Positions 16,218 to 24,594 of a DNA stretch of 64,000 nt are shown here, piece after piece. The first letter of the stretch is position 1; each line of letters starts with the position of its first letter. Under the pieces are notes generated by a model that searched no databases, was not told the DNA's origin, and saw only the letters and a list, made by a program, of their open reading frames with translations. Source of the DNA: Sporomusa malonica (GTDB taxonomy: Bacteria > Bacillota > Negativicutes > Sporomusales > Sporomusaceae); contig NZ_FWXI01000004.1 in NCBI RefSeq assembly GCF_900176355.1, forward strand, positions 1 through 64,000, read 5' to 3'. The position numbers were made by a program, and so were the translations under genes.

Positions 16218-16859
16218 TTATTCCTGAGTATCTTTTTCAGTTTCTTCTACATAAGATAAACGTTTGGCTGCTGGCTGAGGCGAAAGAGAAAACCCTTTTG
16301 AAGATGAAAAATTGGTCGAGTTTATTTGAACGACTTTCGCAATCATTTGAATAACTGCCCTCGATATAATAGCCACAACCATCATAAGAAAGAAAAAATA
16401 AATGAAATTCCAGTTATAGTACGCTTTTATTCCAAAGAGTTGAAAGGCAGGTGATATCCCAGAACTAAATAAGATGGAAGCTAAAGCTGACCAGGTAAGA
16501 TATCTTGTCCAGGAAGACCCATACTGATGGGCAAACATGAGTAGAATCGGAACGACTGTAAAATCTATGGGGAATACTCCCGGGACAATTGGGATTAACC
16601 TTATGTTGTGTTGCCAAAGACCCATAGAAAAACCTACGATATCTACAAGCACTGCCTGTACAGCTACAAAGGAGCCAAACAAAAGAATTTCAAATGTTCT
16701 GCTTTTATCCAGTAGCTTTATCCATACTGCATATAAAATCGATAACAGGATAAGCATCCCCCACCATTGATTTGAAAAAAGCTCTTCATTAATATAGCGG
16801 GTCCAGGTTATATTCCAGATTTGAAGTTGAAGTTGATGAAATAGCTCATTAGTATTCAT
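16218..16859 (-). CDS. CBO0543-type membrane protein
   Basis: A 213-residue membrane protein with about five hydrophobic helices and a charged C-terminal tail (SYVEETEKDTQE). Layout and phrases match the CBO0543 family common in Firmicutes, function unknown: WWGMLILLSILYAVWIKLLD, then a region ending in PIVPGVFPIDFTVVPILLM. The start at 16859 follows CTGGAGGTGTATC. A clear paralogue lies at 49774-50328, with the same FEI-helix-DIxVxP pattern. Confidence 0.75.
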   Translation of the reverse strand: MNTNELFHQLQLQIWNITWTRYINEELFSNQWWGMLILLSILYAVWIKLLDKSRTFEILLFGSFVAVQAVLVDIVGFSMGLWQHNIRLIPIVPGVFPIDFTVVPILLMFAHQYGSSWTRYLTWSALASILFSSGISPAFQLFGIKAYYNWNFIYFFFLMMVVAIISRAVIQMIAKVVQINSTNFSSSKGFSLSPQPAAKRLSYVEETEKDTQE

Positions 16860-17083
16860 GATACACCTCCAGAAGATAGCTTGTGTAATGATGACTAAAA
16901 AATGTATCACAGAAGTCGTTCCGGCTACATATTTTCTTTTTTGCAGCTCCCTACCAAGCAGGTAATTTTCAGGAAACAAACGCAGCTTCGCCTCACGGAT
17001 ACCAGTCTATCGGATTATGTACGTGCTGTAATAAACCAGTCGACCCTATCATTTGCTTAACTCCTTATAATATCCCGGGTCTA

Positions 17084-17119
17084 AGTAACATTTGATACTA
17101 TATATCATATTATGTTACT
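17084..17119. promoter_or_regulatory. Inverted repeat upstream of the tripeptide-repeat gene
   Basis: AGTAACAT and ATGTTACT flank an inner TGATA-N7-TCATA pair. It lies 33 bases before the start codon, so it overlaps the promoter and may be an operator. Confidence 0.5.
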
Positions 17120-17151
17120 AGGCACCCCACTATTAATAGGAGGCGTATTTT

Positions 17152-17379
17152 ATGAGCCACAAAAAGTCTATGTCCTGCATGGATTCCTGTAAATCTATGG
17201 ACTCCTGTAAGTCCATGTCCTGCATGGATTCCTGCAAATCCATGGACTCTTGTAAGTCCATGGACTATATGGACTCCTGCAAATCTATGGACTCTTGTAA
17301 ATCCATGGACTGCATGCAATCTATGAAGTGCATGAAGTGCATGAAAGCAATGAGTTGCATGAACTGCATGGCCAGATAA
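17152..17379 (+). CDS. Met/Cys-headed tripeptide-repeat protein
   Basis: A 75-residue protein that divides exactly into 25 tripeptides. Every triplet except the second (KKS) begins with Met or Cys: MSH KKS MSC MDS CKS MDS and so on to MNC MAR. The core is three copies of a 15-residue unit, xxM-DSCKSM-DSCKSx. It has 18 Met and 13 Cys, no hydrophobic segment, and alternating Asp and Lys. A consensus AGGAGGCG precedes the ATG by eight bases and a 19-bp terminator follows, so it is a real gene. No family recognised. The sulfur ladder suggests metal binding or dense disulfide or thioether chemistry, as in metallothioneins or spore-coat proteins. It converges on a YcaO gene, so use as a peptide substrate is a further possibility; neither role is shown. 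Confidence 0.85.
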   Translation: MSHKKSMSCMDSCKSMDSCKSMSCMDSCKSMDSCKSMDYMDSCKSMDSCKSMDCMQSMKCMKCMKAMSCMNCMAR

Positions 17380-17404
17380 ACTACCAGCGATAGGTTAGCT
17401 TGTT

Positions 17405-17453
17405 AATAAGCCCGTAGGTGATCGTGGGTATCCAGATCACCTACGGGCTTATT
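17405..17453. terminator. Strong bidirectional terminator
   Basis: AATAAGCCCGTAGGTGATC and its exact reverse complement (17435-17453) flank an 11-nt loop, with T-rich flanks. It separates the tripeptide-repeat gene (plus) from the YcaO gene (minus). Confidence 0.9.
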
Positions 17454-17458
17454 TTCCT

Positions 17459-17551
17459 TGTCCTGATAGAAAGTATAACTTTCTCCTGGATAAGGGCAAC
17501 ATCGGCTTCCGCTGTCGCCAAAGGCTCGGCGCAAGCCGTGTTTTCTTTATA
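17459..17551 (-). repeat. Dispersed two-module element, full copy
   Basis: The reverse complement of this stretch matches 60210-60303 over about 93 bases with only a handful of differences. Module A (TATAAAGAAAACACGGCTTG onwards) begins six bases after the YcaO stop; module B (CCGATGTTGCCCTTATCCAG onwards) ends near the terminator. Each module holds a short hairpin. No coding potential. Confidence 0.85.
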
Positions 17552-17556
17552 AAGAA

Positions 17557-19389
17557 TTATGGCAATGCTAGTCTTGATAATGTGGCCTGCTCTATCAGTT
17601 TTTCAGCGTATTTTTCCTTAAGCGTTTTGTATACCTTTTCGTGCTCAATATACGAACAACCCTCGCTATAGTCACATTTTTCGCACTGCCAGCACTGAAG
17701 ATACCCAAATACATTGAAAAATCGGTCCGCACTTCCAAATTCGTTAATAACCCCTTGAACCATAGGAATAGGATAAAACTCACTTAGAAGACTGACAATA
17801 TCGCCTTCCTCCATTTCATCGGCACGGGCTCCAAAATAGTCTCGTACACACTTATAAAAATTAAATAAACCCCGATCAAACACTCCCGGCTGCATGCGCC
17901 TTGAAAAATCTAAAAACCTCTCAAACGCATAATAAGCATTAGCAAAATCACCTTTCCAATAATGGAGTGCGCTCAGAAACAAGTCTATTCTCACATAGTA
18001 CCAAGGGAGAGGTTTCTTGATTGTCAGATTCAATATATTAGCAATTGAACTTCCATTATGATAAGGAATTTCGCCAAAAAACTTGATAATTTCATCAGTC
18101 TTCTCAATGGTTATTTCTGGTAAATTTCTAATATACTCTTTTACTTTGTTGTATTGCGAGTATTCATCTATCGGCTTTATATCAAAAAACTGTTCAATTT
18201 CACTCATACCAGGGACTATGATATGAAAACTAGGAAAACCCAAAAAGGAATTATCACGGACAAAAATTTGATAGCCATTTCCCTTGATTAAACTAAACAG
18301 ATATTCAAGCAATTGTCTATTGCTATTTGCTTCTATACTAGGAAATTCGGTAAAATCATAACTATATTTTGAAGCAAAAAATCGTGATGGATAGTATCCC
18401 GATCCATTTACTAAAATACCAAGTACATTTTCATGATCTTCATCTACCGGACTCCTGTAGACAAACTCTTTCACACCCATCATATCTCGAACTTCCTGCC
18501 CCTGTAATAGTTCTGTTAAAGTTCTTTCAGCCGCAATGGCAAAGATCGGGTGAGAACCAAACTTAACAAAATAACTTTGATCATCTTTGTTGATAAAAAT
18601 TACCCCTACTACGGGAAGTCCTTGCCCGAGGGAGCAGTCTTTCATGATTACTTCAAAATTCCCGCTTTGTTCAATTTGCTGAATCATTCGATAAATGATA
18701 GGATGTTGTTTTAAATATTCTACCGGAATGTCAGGTGGAGTAATTTCGTCAACTAATATACGCATGTTGACGTAGCGTTCTAGCACCTCCGAGAGTCCCT
18801 GAACCAACGCCTCTTCGGTTGTATTACCAGCGCACATTCCATTAGACATATACATTTTGGAAACCATCTTTATCGGTATGTGGGATATATGTCCACTATT
18901 GATATTAAGATATGGTAAAGCAATAAAGTCTGCTGGAACCTTCTCGTAAGAAACTTGCTGCCACTTTTTGAGCAATTCTTGAACATCAAAGTCCCTAGGT
19001 GTTTTATTAATTTGGATGCTGGACCACTCCTCATTACTGTTAAGAAACTCTTCCCTACCAATGCGTTGCTCATCAGGAGCATAGTAAAACCCCTGATACC
19101 CGAGAGCATCTTCTTTTAAATCATAATTAAGCCGAAAGAAGGCCTGGTTTTGAAGTCTTTCCATAAGTTCGGCGTAGGCACTTGCTAAAGCATACTCGTA
19201 TGTGGTTCCCTTTCCGTTTGTAGCAAGGTTAGTGTTCCTAATCGTAACAGTGACTGAGTAAAACCCATCCGCAGAGTTCTTCCATCCAGTTTCAACTGCA
19301 AGAATATTTAAGTCCGTCAATATATTTCGTATCTTAGTTATGGTTCTCAACGGCAATTCATCCTTGTATTTACATACACTTAAAGTCAT
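17557..19389 (-). CDS. ycaO: YcaO-domain protein, E. coli YcaO type with C-terminal Cys cluster
   Basis: A 610-residue protein; start placed at 19389 behind CTGGAG, with 19464 as an alternative. YcaO enzymes use ATP to activate a peptide backbone amide, giving azolines, thioamides or amidines. All three ATP-site motifs are present: SxxxExxER at 70-78, EALVQGLSEVLER at 193-205, and ERTLTELLQGQ at 288-298. The full-length layout, with MSNGMCAGNTTEEALVQGLS and a TPR-like C-terminal part, is that of E. coli YcaO rather than of standard bacteriocin clusters. Unlike E. coli, the tail has C566-x2-C569-x2-C572-x5-C578, which looks like a metal or Fe-S site. No E1-like or ocin-ThiF partner is nearby. 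It is convergent with a Met/Cys-rich small protein. Confidence 0.92.
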   Translation of the reverse strand: MTLSVCKYKDELPLRTITKIRNILTDLNILAVETGWKNSADGFYSVTVTIRNTNLATNGKGTTYEYALASAYAELMERLQNQAFFRLNYDLKEDALGYQGFYYAPDEQRIGREEFLNSNEEWSSIQINKTPRDFDVQELLKKWQQVSYEKVPADFIALPYLNINSGHISHIPIKMVSKMYMSNGMCAGNTTEEALVQGLSEVLERYVNMRILVDEITPPDIPVEYLKQHPIIYRMIQQIEQSGNFEVIMKDCSLGQGLPVVGVIFINKDDQSYFVKFGSHPIFAIAAERTLTELLQGQEVRDMMGVKEFVYRSPVDEDHENVLGILVNGSGYYPSRFFASKYSYDFTEFPSIEANSNRQLLEYLFSLIKGNGYQIFVRDNSFLGFPSFHIIVPGMSEIEQFFDIKPIDEYSQYNKVKEYIRNLPEITIEKTDEIIKFFGEIPYHNGSSIANILNLTIKKPLPWYYVRIDLFLSALHYWKGDFANAYYAFERFLDFSRRMQPGVFDRGLFNFYKCVRDYFGARADEMEEGDIVSLLSEFYPIPMVQGVINEFGSADRFFNVFGYLQCWQCEKCDYSEGCSYIEHEKVYKTLKEKYAEKLIEQATLSRLALP

Positions 19390-19509
19390 AAACTTATCAC
19401 TCCAGCTTTTTTTCACACTCCAGTTTAAATATATTCTCGATTGGCTCAGGTGGTTCCAATTCAAAATTGCTATTGAATATTATCGTGAAGTCAATCCTTT
19501 GAAAATTAA

Positions 19510-19548
19510 TAGAACCATAGCTAACCCTAAGATTTAGCTATGGTTCTA
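19510..19548. terminator. TAGAACCATA-type hairpin
   Basis: TAGAACCATAGCTAA and its exact complement flank a 9-nt loop, past the 3' end of the NCS2 permease gene (minus). It shares its head with the hairpins at 6277 and 51575. Confidence 0.7.
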
Positions 19549-19574
19549 CTTTGTTAAACTCGTTTCATGGCAGA

Positions 19575-21293
19575 TCAGTGTTCAAAATGAAATTGCACAA
19601 TGCAACTCTCACCCAAAATACAAGAATCTATCCTGTTTGAATACTTACGCATCAGAAACCCCGATAATCTTACGAGTGCACTGTCGTCATTAAGCAGTTC
19701 CTCATCTGTTGGACGTTTCTCAGGAAATTCCATCAAAGCTCCGTTATATACAACTTTGACAGCTAAATTATATTCATCGAAACTGACTTCTAGTTTTACC
19801 TTTCCGTCTCTAACCAGCTCTAATCCAAGGGCTGTCTCGAAGAACTCTATAATTGCGGATGAAGCCCGGTGTATAACCTCACTTCGCGCTCCCCAAGCCG
19901 CTCCACTGCCTTCCATGAAATTTATCACTTTTTCTGTCGAATCCGTTCCTAATGTTAGTTCAATAGTACTTTTCTGTTTTATGCCGATACGGAATAACAG
20001 ATTTAAAGAAATAGCAGTAAGGGAAACCACTGCAAGGGAGGATTTGAATAAAGGCTGGAGCTGCACCGGAAATTGAGCATATATGCTGGGCAGTAAGTCT
20101 ACACTCAATCCCAAAACCAGTGATAAACCAACTACAAATATTTTCCTATCATCGAGCATACGTGAAGCAACTATTTGAAACCCTTCAATAATAAAGTATC
20201 CAAGATTTATTAGCAGCACTGCTCCCATAACGGGTGCAGGCATGATAGCCAATAAAGCAGCAGCTTTCGGAAAAAAAGCCATCGCAATAAACACACCGCT
20301 TACAAGGTACGCCAAATAGCGACTAGTAACCCCGTTTACAATAGATAACCCCACACTGCTTGAACTACTGTTCAGTCCCATACAGCCAATAATTCCACAA
20401 AATGATGTTCCAATTCCTTCAGCAAAGATGCCATTCCCAACATTTTTTATATCAACGCGTTTCCAATTTGCGTTATTTGTCTTTTGGCATATTGCTAAAT
20501 TACCCATTGTTTTCAGAGTGGAGCAAATAACTGCGATGAAAAAAGGCAATACTAATCGCTCATCAAAAGACCACTCCATGCGAATGGAAGGAACAGCGAC
20601 AAATGGCGTAGCAACTAATTGTCCAATATCATCTACTTTTAAAATTCCGAATAAGGAAGACAGTATATACCCCATTACTATGCCGATAAATATAGAGTAT
20701 TGTCGCATAGAAGATTTTCCCCATACGTTTAATGAAACCATGATCGCCAAGGTTATGATTCCAATCAACATTGATGTAGTATCTATTGTAGTTTTTATAT
20801 CATCAATGCCAAATATCGCCGAAACCCCGGGAGCAATACCGGCGATCCCGGTCATTGCCACCATTAATCCTGCCACCTCTGTAGGAAATAAAAACCTTAT
20901 GCGCGGGATTATTTTACTAAGCAGCACCTGAAAGAAACCAGCAATAGTGGTCATACCACATAATAATGCCAAGCCACCTGTCTGCACAGCCAAAGCAGAA
21001 GCCTGGTAATACAAAAATCCAGTTTCCTCAGCGCAAAAATATCCTGATCCCATCGCACCTTTACGTAAGACTTGCAATAACGTCCCAATTCCAATCCCTA
21101 TCATCATTATACTTACAAAATTTCGGGCTACTTCTCGCGACCCGCCCGTCATACTTATGATCAAAACGGGCAGCACCAAATCCATTGACAATACCACTAT
21201 TTGTTGGATAACAAGCGGAATTGCTACTTTATTCGGTATGTTATCATGAAGTCCATAGATTATATTTATCGGTTTCTTCTCATTATTAACCAT
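19575..21293 (-). CDS. NCS2 (xanthine/uracil) permease with extra C-terminal domain
   Basis: A 572-residue membrane protein. Residues 1-440 have about 12-14 helices with the NCS2 nucleobase transporter pattern: FLFPTEVAGLMVAMTGIAG, ICSTLKTMGNLAICQK, GIFAEGIGTSFCGIIGCMG. After the last helix a soluble ~120-residue domain (about 455-572) contains ASSAIIEFFETALGLE and KLEVSFDEYNLAVKVVYNG, recalling a degenerate GHKL ATPase-type fold. Ordinary NCS2 carriers end at 420-450 residues. Substrate probably a purine or pyrimidine base. It precedes, on the same strand, no co-transcribed partner. Confidence 0.85.
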   Translation of the reverse strand: MVNNEKKPINIIYGLHDNIPNKVAIPLVIQQIVVLSMDLVLPVLIISMTGGSREVARNFVSIMMIGIGIGTLLQVLRKGAMGSGYFCAEETGFLYYQASALAVQTGGLALLCGMTTIAGFFQVLLSKIIPRIRFLFPTEVAGLMVAMTGIAGIAPGVSAIFGIDDIKTTIDTTSMLIGIITLAIMVSLNVWGKSSMRQYSIFIGIVMGYILSSLFGILKVDDIGQLVATPFVAVPSIRMEWSFDERLVLPFFIAVICSTLKTMGNLAICQKTNNANWKRVDIKNVGNGIFAEGIGTSFCGIIGCMGLNSSSSSVGLSIVNGVTSRYLAYLVSGVFIAMAFFPKAAALLAIMPAPVMGAVLLINLGYFIIEGFQIVASRMLDDRKIFVVGLSLVLGLSVDLLPSIYAQFPVQLQPLFKSSLAVVSLTAISLNLLFRIGIKQKSTIELTLGTDSTEKVINFMEGSGAAWGARSEVIHRASSAIIEFFETALGLELVRDGKVKLEVSFDEYNLAVKVVYNGALMEFPEKRPTDEELLNDDSALVRLSGFLMRKYSNRIDSCILGESCIVQFHFEH

Positions 21294-21372
21294 TTGTCAG
21301 ACTTCTGGAACGTAACACCATATTAGTAAAGCGGCTTAGTCGTTCCGTTCTCCTTTCCGAGGATCCTCTTAC

Positions 21373-21702
21373 CTAATCCACAATAAAAAGCTTAGCCCCT
21401 GTTTCAGTATATGACCTGTGCGGATTAGCTTCATCCGCAACTTGGTAACTAGTGCCTGGAGTTAAAGTGAATTTTCTCCCGTCGTCAAGCTCCGTAATTA
21501 ATACGCCCTCTAAGACTAGTAAAACATGTCCCCTATTACACCAGTGGTCGGCTAAATATCCCGGTGTATATTCTACCATTCTCACGCGAATATTCCCCAT
21601 TTCGAATGTGCGCCAGTAGGCTACTCCATTTATTCCGGAATGCTCTGTTGGGGTAATCTTATCCCACTCAATTGTACAAAAAGGTACGTCTTGTATTTGC
21701 AT
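21373..21702 (-). CDS. DHCW-motif cupin protein
   Basis: A 109-residue single-domain cupin. The block GVAYWRTFEMGNIRVRMVEY is followed by GYLADHWCNRGHVLLVLEG and LTPGTSYQVADEANPHRS, the signature of the DHCW-motif cupin family. His and Cys in ADHWCNRGH likely bind a metal. Function not known. Starts behind AAGGAAG and lies upstream of the NCS2 permease and downstream of the MarR gene, all on the minus strand. Confidence 0.88.
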   Translation of the reverse strand: MQIQDVPFCTIEWDKITPTEHSGINGVAYWRTFEMGNIRVRMVEYTPGYLADHWCNRGHVLLVLEGVLITELDDGRKFTLTPGTSYQVADEANPHRSYTETGAKLFIVD

Positions 21703-21870
21703 AAACCTAACTTCCTTTCATTTTGTAATATTTACCTTTGATCATATAGATTAAGCCCAAAAAAGTAAATATCCAATTAATTTACTGGTAGAAGTCCAAA
21801 AGATATCCGATCTATTCTCGCTGCACAATTCGCTACAAAAAACAAAAAAGTATCAGCTAACGCTAATACT

Positions 21871-22350
21871 TCAAAATTCTTTCCAATCCTGTTCAATATT
21901 TTCACGCATTCGCTTTAGCAACTTCAAAACAGTCTCTCTGTCCTCTGGACTAAATCCAGTAAAACAGCATTCAATATTTCGATTTTCTTCTTCTATCAGG
22001 TAGGAATAAACATTCTGAGCTTTGGCTGAAGGAAAAAGGTGCCACATTCTTTTATCCTCATCACTACGTTCTCTCAGCACATATCCCTCATCCATCAACT
22101 TTTGTACCGCTTTGGTGGTTGTTGTTTTGTCCACTTTAAGAATGTTGGAGAGATCGATCAGATTGATACCCGGATATTCGCAAATACGGGTCAAAAATAT
22201 GAATTGGCCTCTTTGTAATTTTATTTCTCGAAATTTAATATCGCTAATTGACTGAATGCAACGTGCAAGCGCCCCAACTTCCCGGAGAACCTTATTTTTT
22301 AATTTGCTAATAATTATTCCCCCATATATTATAATTAGTTTCAATTTCAA
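21871..22350 (-). CDS. MarR-family transcriptional regulator
   Basis: A winged-helix regulator of up to 159 residues. The DNA-binding core reads LQRGQFIFLTRICEYPGINL, IDLSNILKVDKTTTTKAVQK, LMDEGYVLRERSDEDKRMWH, the MarR pattern. The start is unsure: the ATG at 22350 lies inside the operator and has no ribosome site, while GGGGGA lies seven bases before a non-standard ATT codon (residue 13). The gene begins within a large palindrome and next to a TAGTTGA-type site, so autoregulation is likely. The same site occurs twice near 34.8 kb. Confidence 0.85.
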   Translation of the reverse strand: MKLKLIIIYGGIIISKLKNKVLREVGALARCIQSISDIKFREIKLQRGQFIFLTRICEYPGINLIDLSNILKVDKTTTTKAVQKLMDEGYVLRERSDEDKRMWHLFPSAKAQNVYSYLIEEENRNIECCFTGFSPEDRETVLKLLKRMRENIEQDWKEF

Positions 22351-22391
22351 CTAATTATAATATATGGTTTTTTAGTTGAAATGTCAACTAA
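22322..22391. promoter_or_regulatory. MarR operators: 19-bp-arm palindrome and TAGTTGA site
   Basis: CCATATATTATAATTAGTT (22322-22340) pairs perfectly with 22349-22367. Beside it TTAGTTGA-AATG-TCAACTAA (22372-22391) is a perfect inverted repeat like known MarR-type sites. Together they span the promoter and 5' end of the MarR gene. Confidence 0.75.
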
Positions 22392-22453
22392 AATCCACTA
22401 CCTGGATGATAATATCCTGTGAATCTTTGGTATCTAAGGGATAATACAATCGA

Positions 22454-23458
22454 CTAAGAATTATAAATAGTTCTTTGATGGCGTTGCCGTCTCTCTTCAA
22501 ATCTTAACTTTCTTTCATCAAAGTATTTAAAAAGATTAGGAATCACCGCCGCAATCGGCTGTTGGAATAGCATACACAAGGTAATGGGGATTGCTACCGC
22601 CGGCGGGAAGTAAGTAATTGCTATGACAAGCCCGCAACTAATATTGCGCATACCGACACTATAGATCATCGCCAGCATAATATCACGTGAGCTGTTAGGT
22701 ATACATAACGAACCAACATATCCCAGCACGTAGCCGGCTGCTACCATCAGCAACACAACGGCCATCATTTGTACTATTTCTACTGACCAGCTAACGTTTG
22801 GGGCTACGAGTGATGCGTTTAAGAGTATTACAATAAACAAGGCTACTTTAGAACTCACTCCCCCGATGCCTCTAGAAAAACCGGCTGCTTTGCCGCCAGT
22901 CCAATCATAAAATAACATTCCTGCTATGCTCGGAATCGTCACCATCAAAATAAGCTGGATAAGCAAGGATGCATAATTGATAATGATCGACTGATCCACT
23001 ATCAGTTTATAGTAAAGTGGCAAAAGCACCGGAACGATAAGCGTATCAAGCGTAACAGCTACGAGACAAATGGGTATATTACCCTGAGTAAGAGCTGTCC
23101 AGATTACAGATGTGACGCCCACGGGAATGGCGGCACCTATCAGCAACCCTAGTTTCGTTTCGGGCATGTTCGCGAAAAATAAGTTCCCCAATGAGTAGGC
23201 TATTAACGGAGTCACAAGATGGATAAGTATCAAAGCCCATAGTGGAACCCATGGTCTTCCAAGCACCTGAATAAAGCTCTTGAAGCCGGTACCCAGCGAA
23301 GTAACAAAAGTCATGTAGGCAAACAATGCAACAAGAAGAACGCGAACAAGCGGGCTATCTGGCACTCTCAGTAAACACCCCATCACAAGCGCCACCAAGA
23401 CCAGCAAAAACATCTTCTTCCCTAACCATTCGTTAACAGCAGCAAACTCCAATTTCAC
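22454..23458 (-). CDS. Bile acid:sodium symporter-family transporter
   Basis: A ~334-residue membrane protein with about ten helices of the SBF (bile acid/sodium symporter) fold: LIGAAIPVGVTSVIWTALTQ, LDTLIVPVLLPLYYK, AMIYSVGMRNISCGLVIAI. The GMRN phrase fits the sodium-site region. The start is set at GTG 23458, seven bases after GGGGGG; ATG 23464 is too close. It is the third gene of a run after an RraA-like and an Ldh-like gene and probably imports their organic-acid substrate. Confidence 0.82.
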   Translation of the reverse strand: MKLEFAAVNEWLGKKMFLLVLVALVMGCLLRVPDSPLVRVLLVALFAYMTFVTSLGTGFKSFIQVLGRPWVPLWALILIHLVTPLIAYSLGNLFFANMPETKLGLLIGAAIPVGVTSVIWTALTQGNIPICLVAVTLDTLIVPVLLPLYYKLIVDQSIIINYASLLIQLILMVTIPSIAGMLFYDWTGGKAAGFSRGIGGVSSKVALFIVILLNASLVAPNVSWSVEIVQMMAVVLLMVAAGYVLGYVGSLCIPNSSRDIMLAMIYSVGMRNISCGLVIAITYFPPAVAIPITLCMLFQQPIAAVIPNLFKYFDERKLRFEERRQRHQRTIYNS

Positions 23459-23534
23459 AATCATTCCCCCCAATACGTGCTTTTTCACCGTACTGACATT
23501 ACTAGCCGGCTTGGAGACTTGCCATCAGTAAATC

Positions 23535-24593
23535 TTATTCAAGGTCATAGGGTATGCCGCATACCTCGCCTTCATATTTCAAACTGTCTAAAGTAATTCG
23601 TGGCAGAGGAATTCCCTCTTGCAGCCTCATCTTCTTCATATTCAATCCCCTTTCACCGGGGAGAAGGATTTCCTCGACGCCTTTAGCTTTGGGGTTATTT
23701 TTTACACTTACGATAAATTGGTCCATGGTATCTTTAAATTCCTGTACCGGCCCAAAAGCTTCAAGGCTAATGGCGCCAAAATAGTGACTCGTACAAGTCG
23801 GATTATCAAAATCCGCATATAGATCTTTAATTGCAGTTGTAAAGCAGGAGCCTGCTAATATACCGGTTAGCACTTCAATCATCGTTGCAATTGCGTATCC
23901 TTTCGGCCCGCCAAAAGGTAATACTGATCCTTCCAAGGCATCTTGGGCATTGGTGGTATCTTCTCCAAACTTATTCCGTGCCCATCCTAAAGGTATTTGC
24001 TGCTCTTTTTTTGCAGCCATAATAATTTTGCCTCTAGCGACTACACTGCTTGCCATATCGGCAATAATCGGGAGCTCTTTACCTGCCGGAATGGCGTAAG
24101 CAAAGGGGCTCGTACCAAACAATGGCTCAGTACCACCCCAAGGGGCAATACGAGCCGGACCATTACTGGCAGTAAAACCAATCATATCATGCTCTAACGC
24201 CATCTCAGCAAAGTAAGCAGCTGCCGAATAGTGGTTAGAGTTGCACACAGTGATAAAGGAAACACCAGTTTTACGAGCTTTATCAATGGCTGCTTCCATC
24301 ACTTTGCAGGCAGCTGCAGCACCCATACTATTACAAGCATCATACACGGCAGTCCCCTGGCTTTCCGTTATTACTTTTAATTGAACGGCTGGATTAACGA
24401 TTCTCAAACGCAGTCTTTTTAGGTATATCGCCATACGGCTTACCCCATGTGAGTCGATACCCTTCAAATCGGCATCCACTAAACTATCGGCATTGATATA
24501 AGCTTCAGCCTCTGGCACACCGACCTGTTTGAATAGTTGGCAGCAATAGTCGCGCAAACAATCCGCCTTGATCATCTTTGTATCAGTATTCAA
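23535..24593 (-). CDS. Ldh_2-family (malate/L-sulfolactate/ureidoglycolate) dehydrogenase
   Basis: A 352-residue NAD(P)-dependent 2-hydroxyacid dehydrogenase of the type-2 malate/lactate family. Signatures include DADLKGIDSHGVSRMAIYL near residue 40, where the catalytic His follows Ser, then VCNSNHYSAAAYFAEMA, FTASNGPARIAPWGG, and LPFGGPKGYAIATMIEVLTG. Start at TTG 24593 behind GGGGG. It is two bases after the RraA-like gene and upstream of the SBF transporter, so the three form an operon for a hydroxy acid; the exact substrate is open. Confidence 0.9.
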   Translation of the reverse strand: MNTDTKMIKADCLRDYCCQLFKQVGVPEAEAYINADSLVDADLKGIDSHGVSRMAIYLKRLRLRIVNPAVQLKVITESQGTAVYDACNSMGAAAACKVMEAAIDKARKTGVSFITVCNSNHYSAAAYFAEMALEHDMIGFTASNGPARIAPWGGTEPLFGTSPFAYAIPAGKELPIIADMASSVVARGKIIMAAKKEQQIPLGWARNKFGEDTTNAQDALEGSVLPFGGPKGYAIATMIEVLTGILAGSCFTTAIKDLYADFDNPTCTSHYFGAISLEAFGPVQEFKDTMDQFIVSVKNNPKAKGVEEILLPGERGLNMKKMRLQEGIPLPRITLDSLKYEGEVCGIPYDLE

Positions 24594-24594
24594 A

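Noticed and set aside
17110..17319. His-rich repeat frame on the minus strand opposite the tripeptide-repeat gene
   Set aside because: It is the mirror of the tandem repeat in the real gene and has no ribosome site.
20428..20931. 167-codon plus-strand frame
   Set aside because: Antisense to the NCS2 permease; no start signal.
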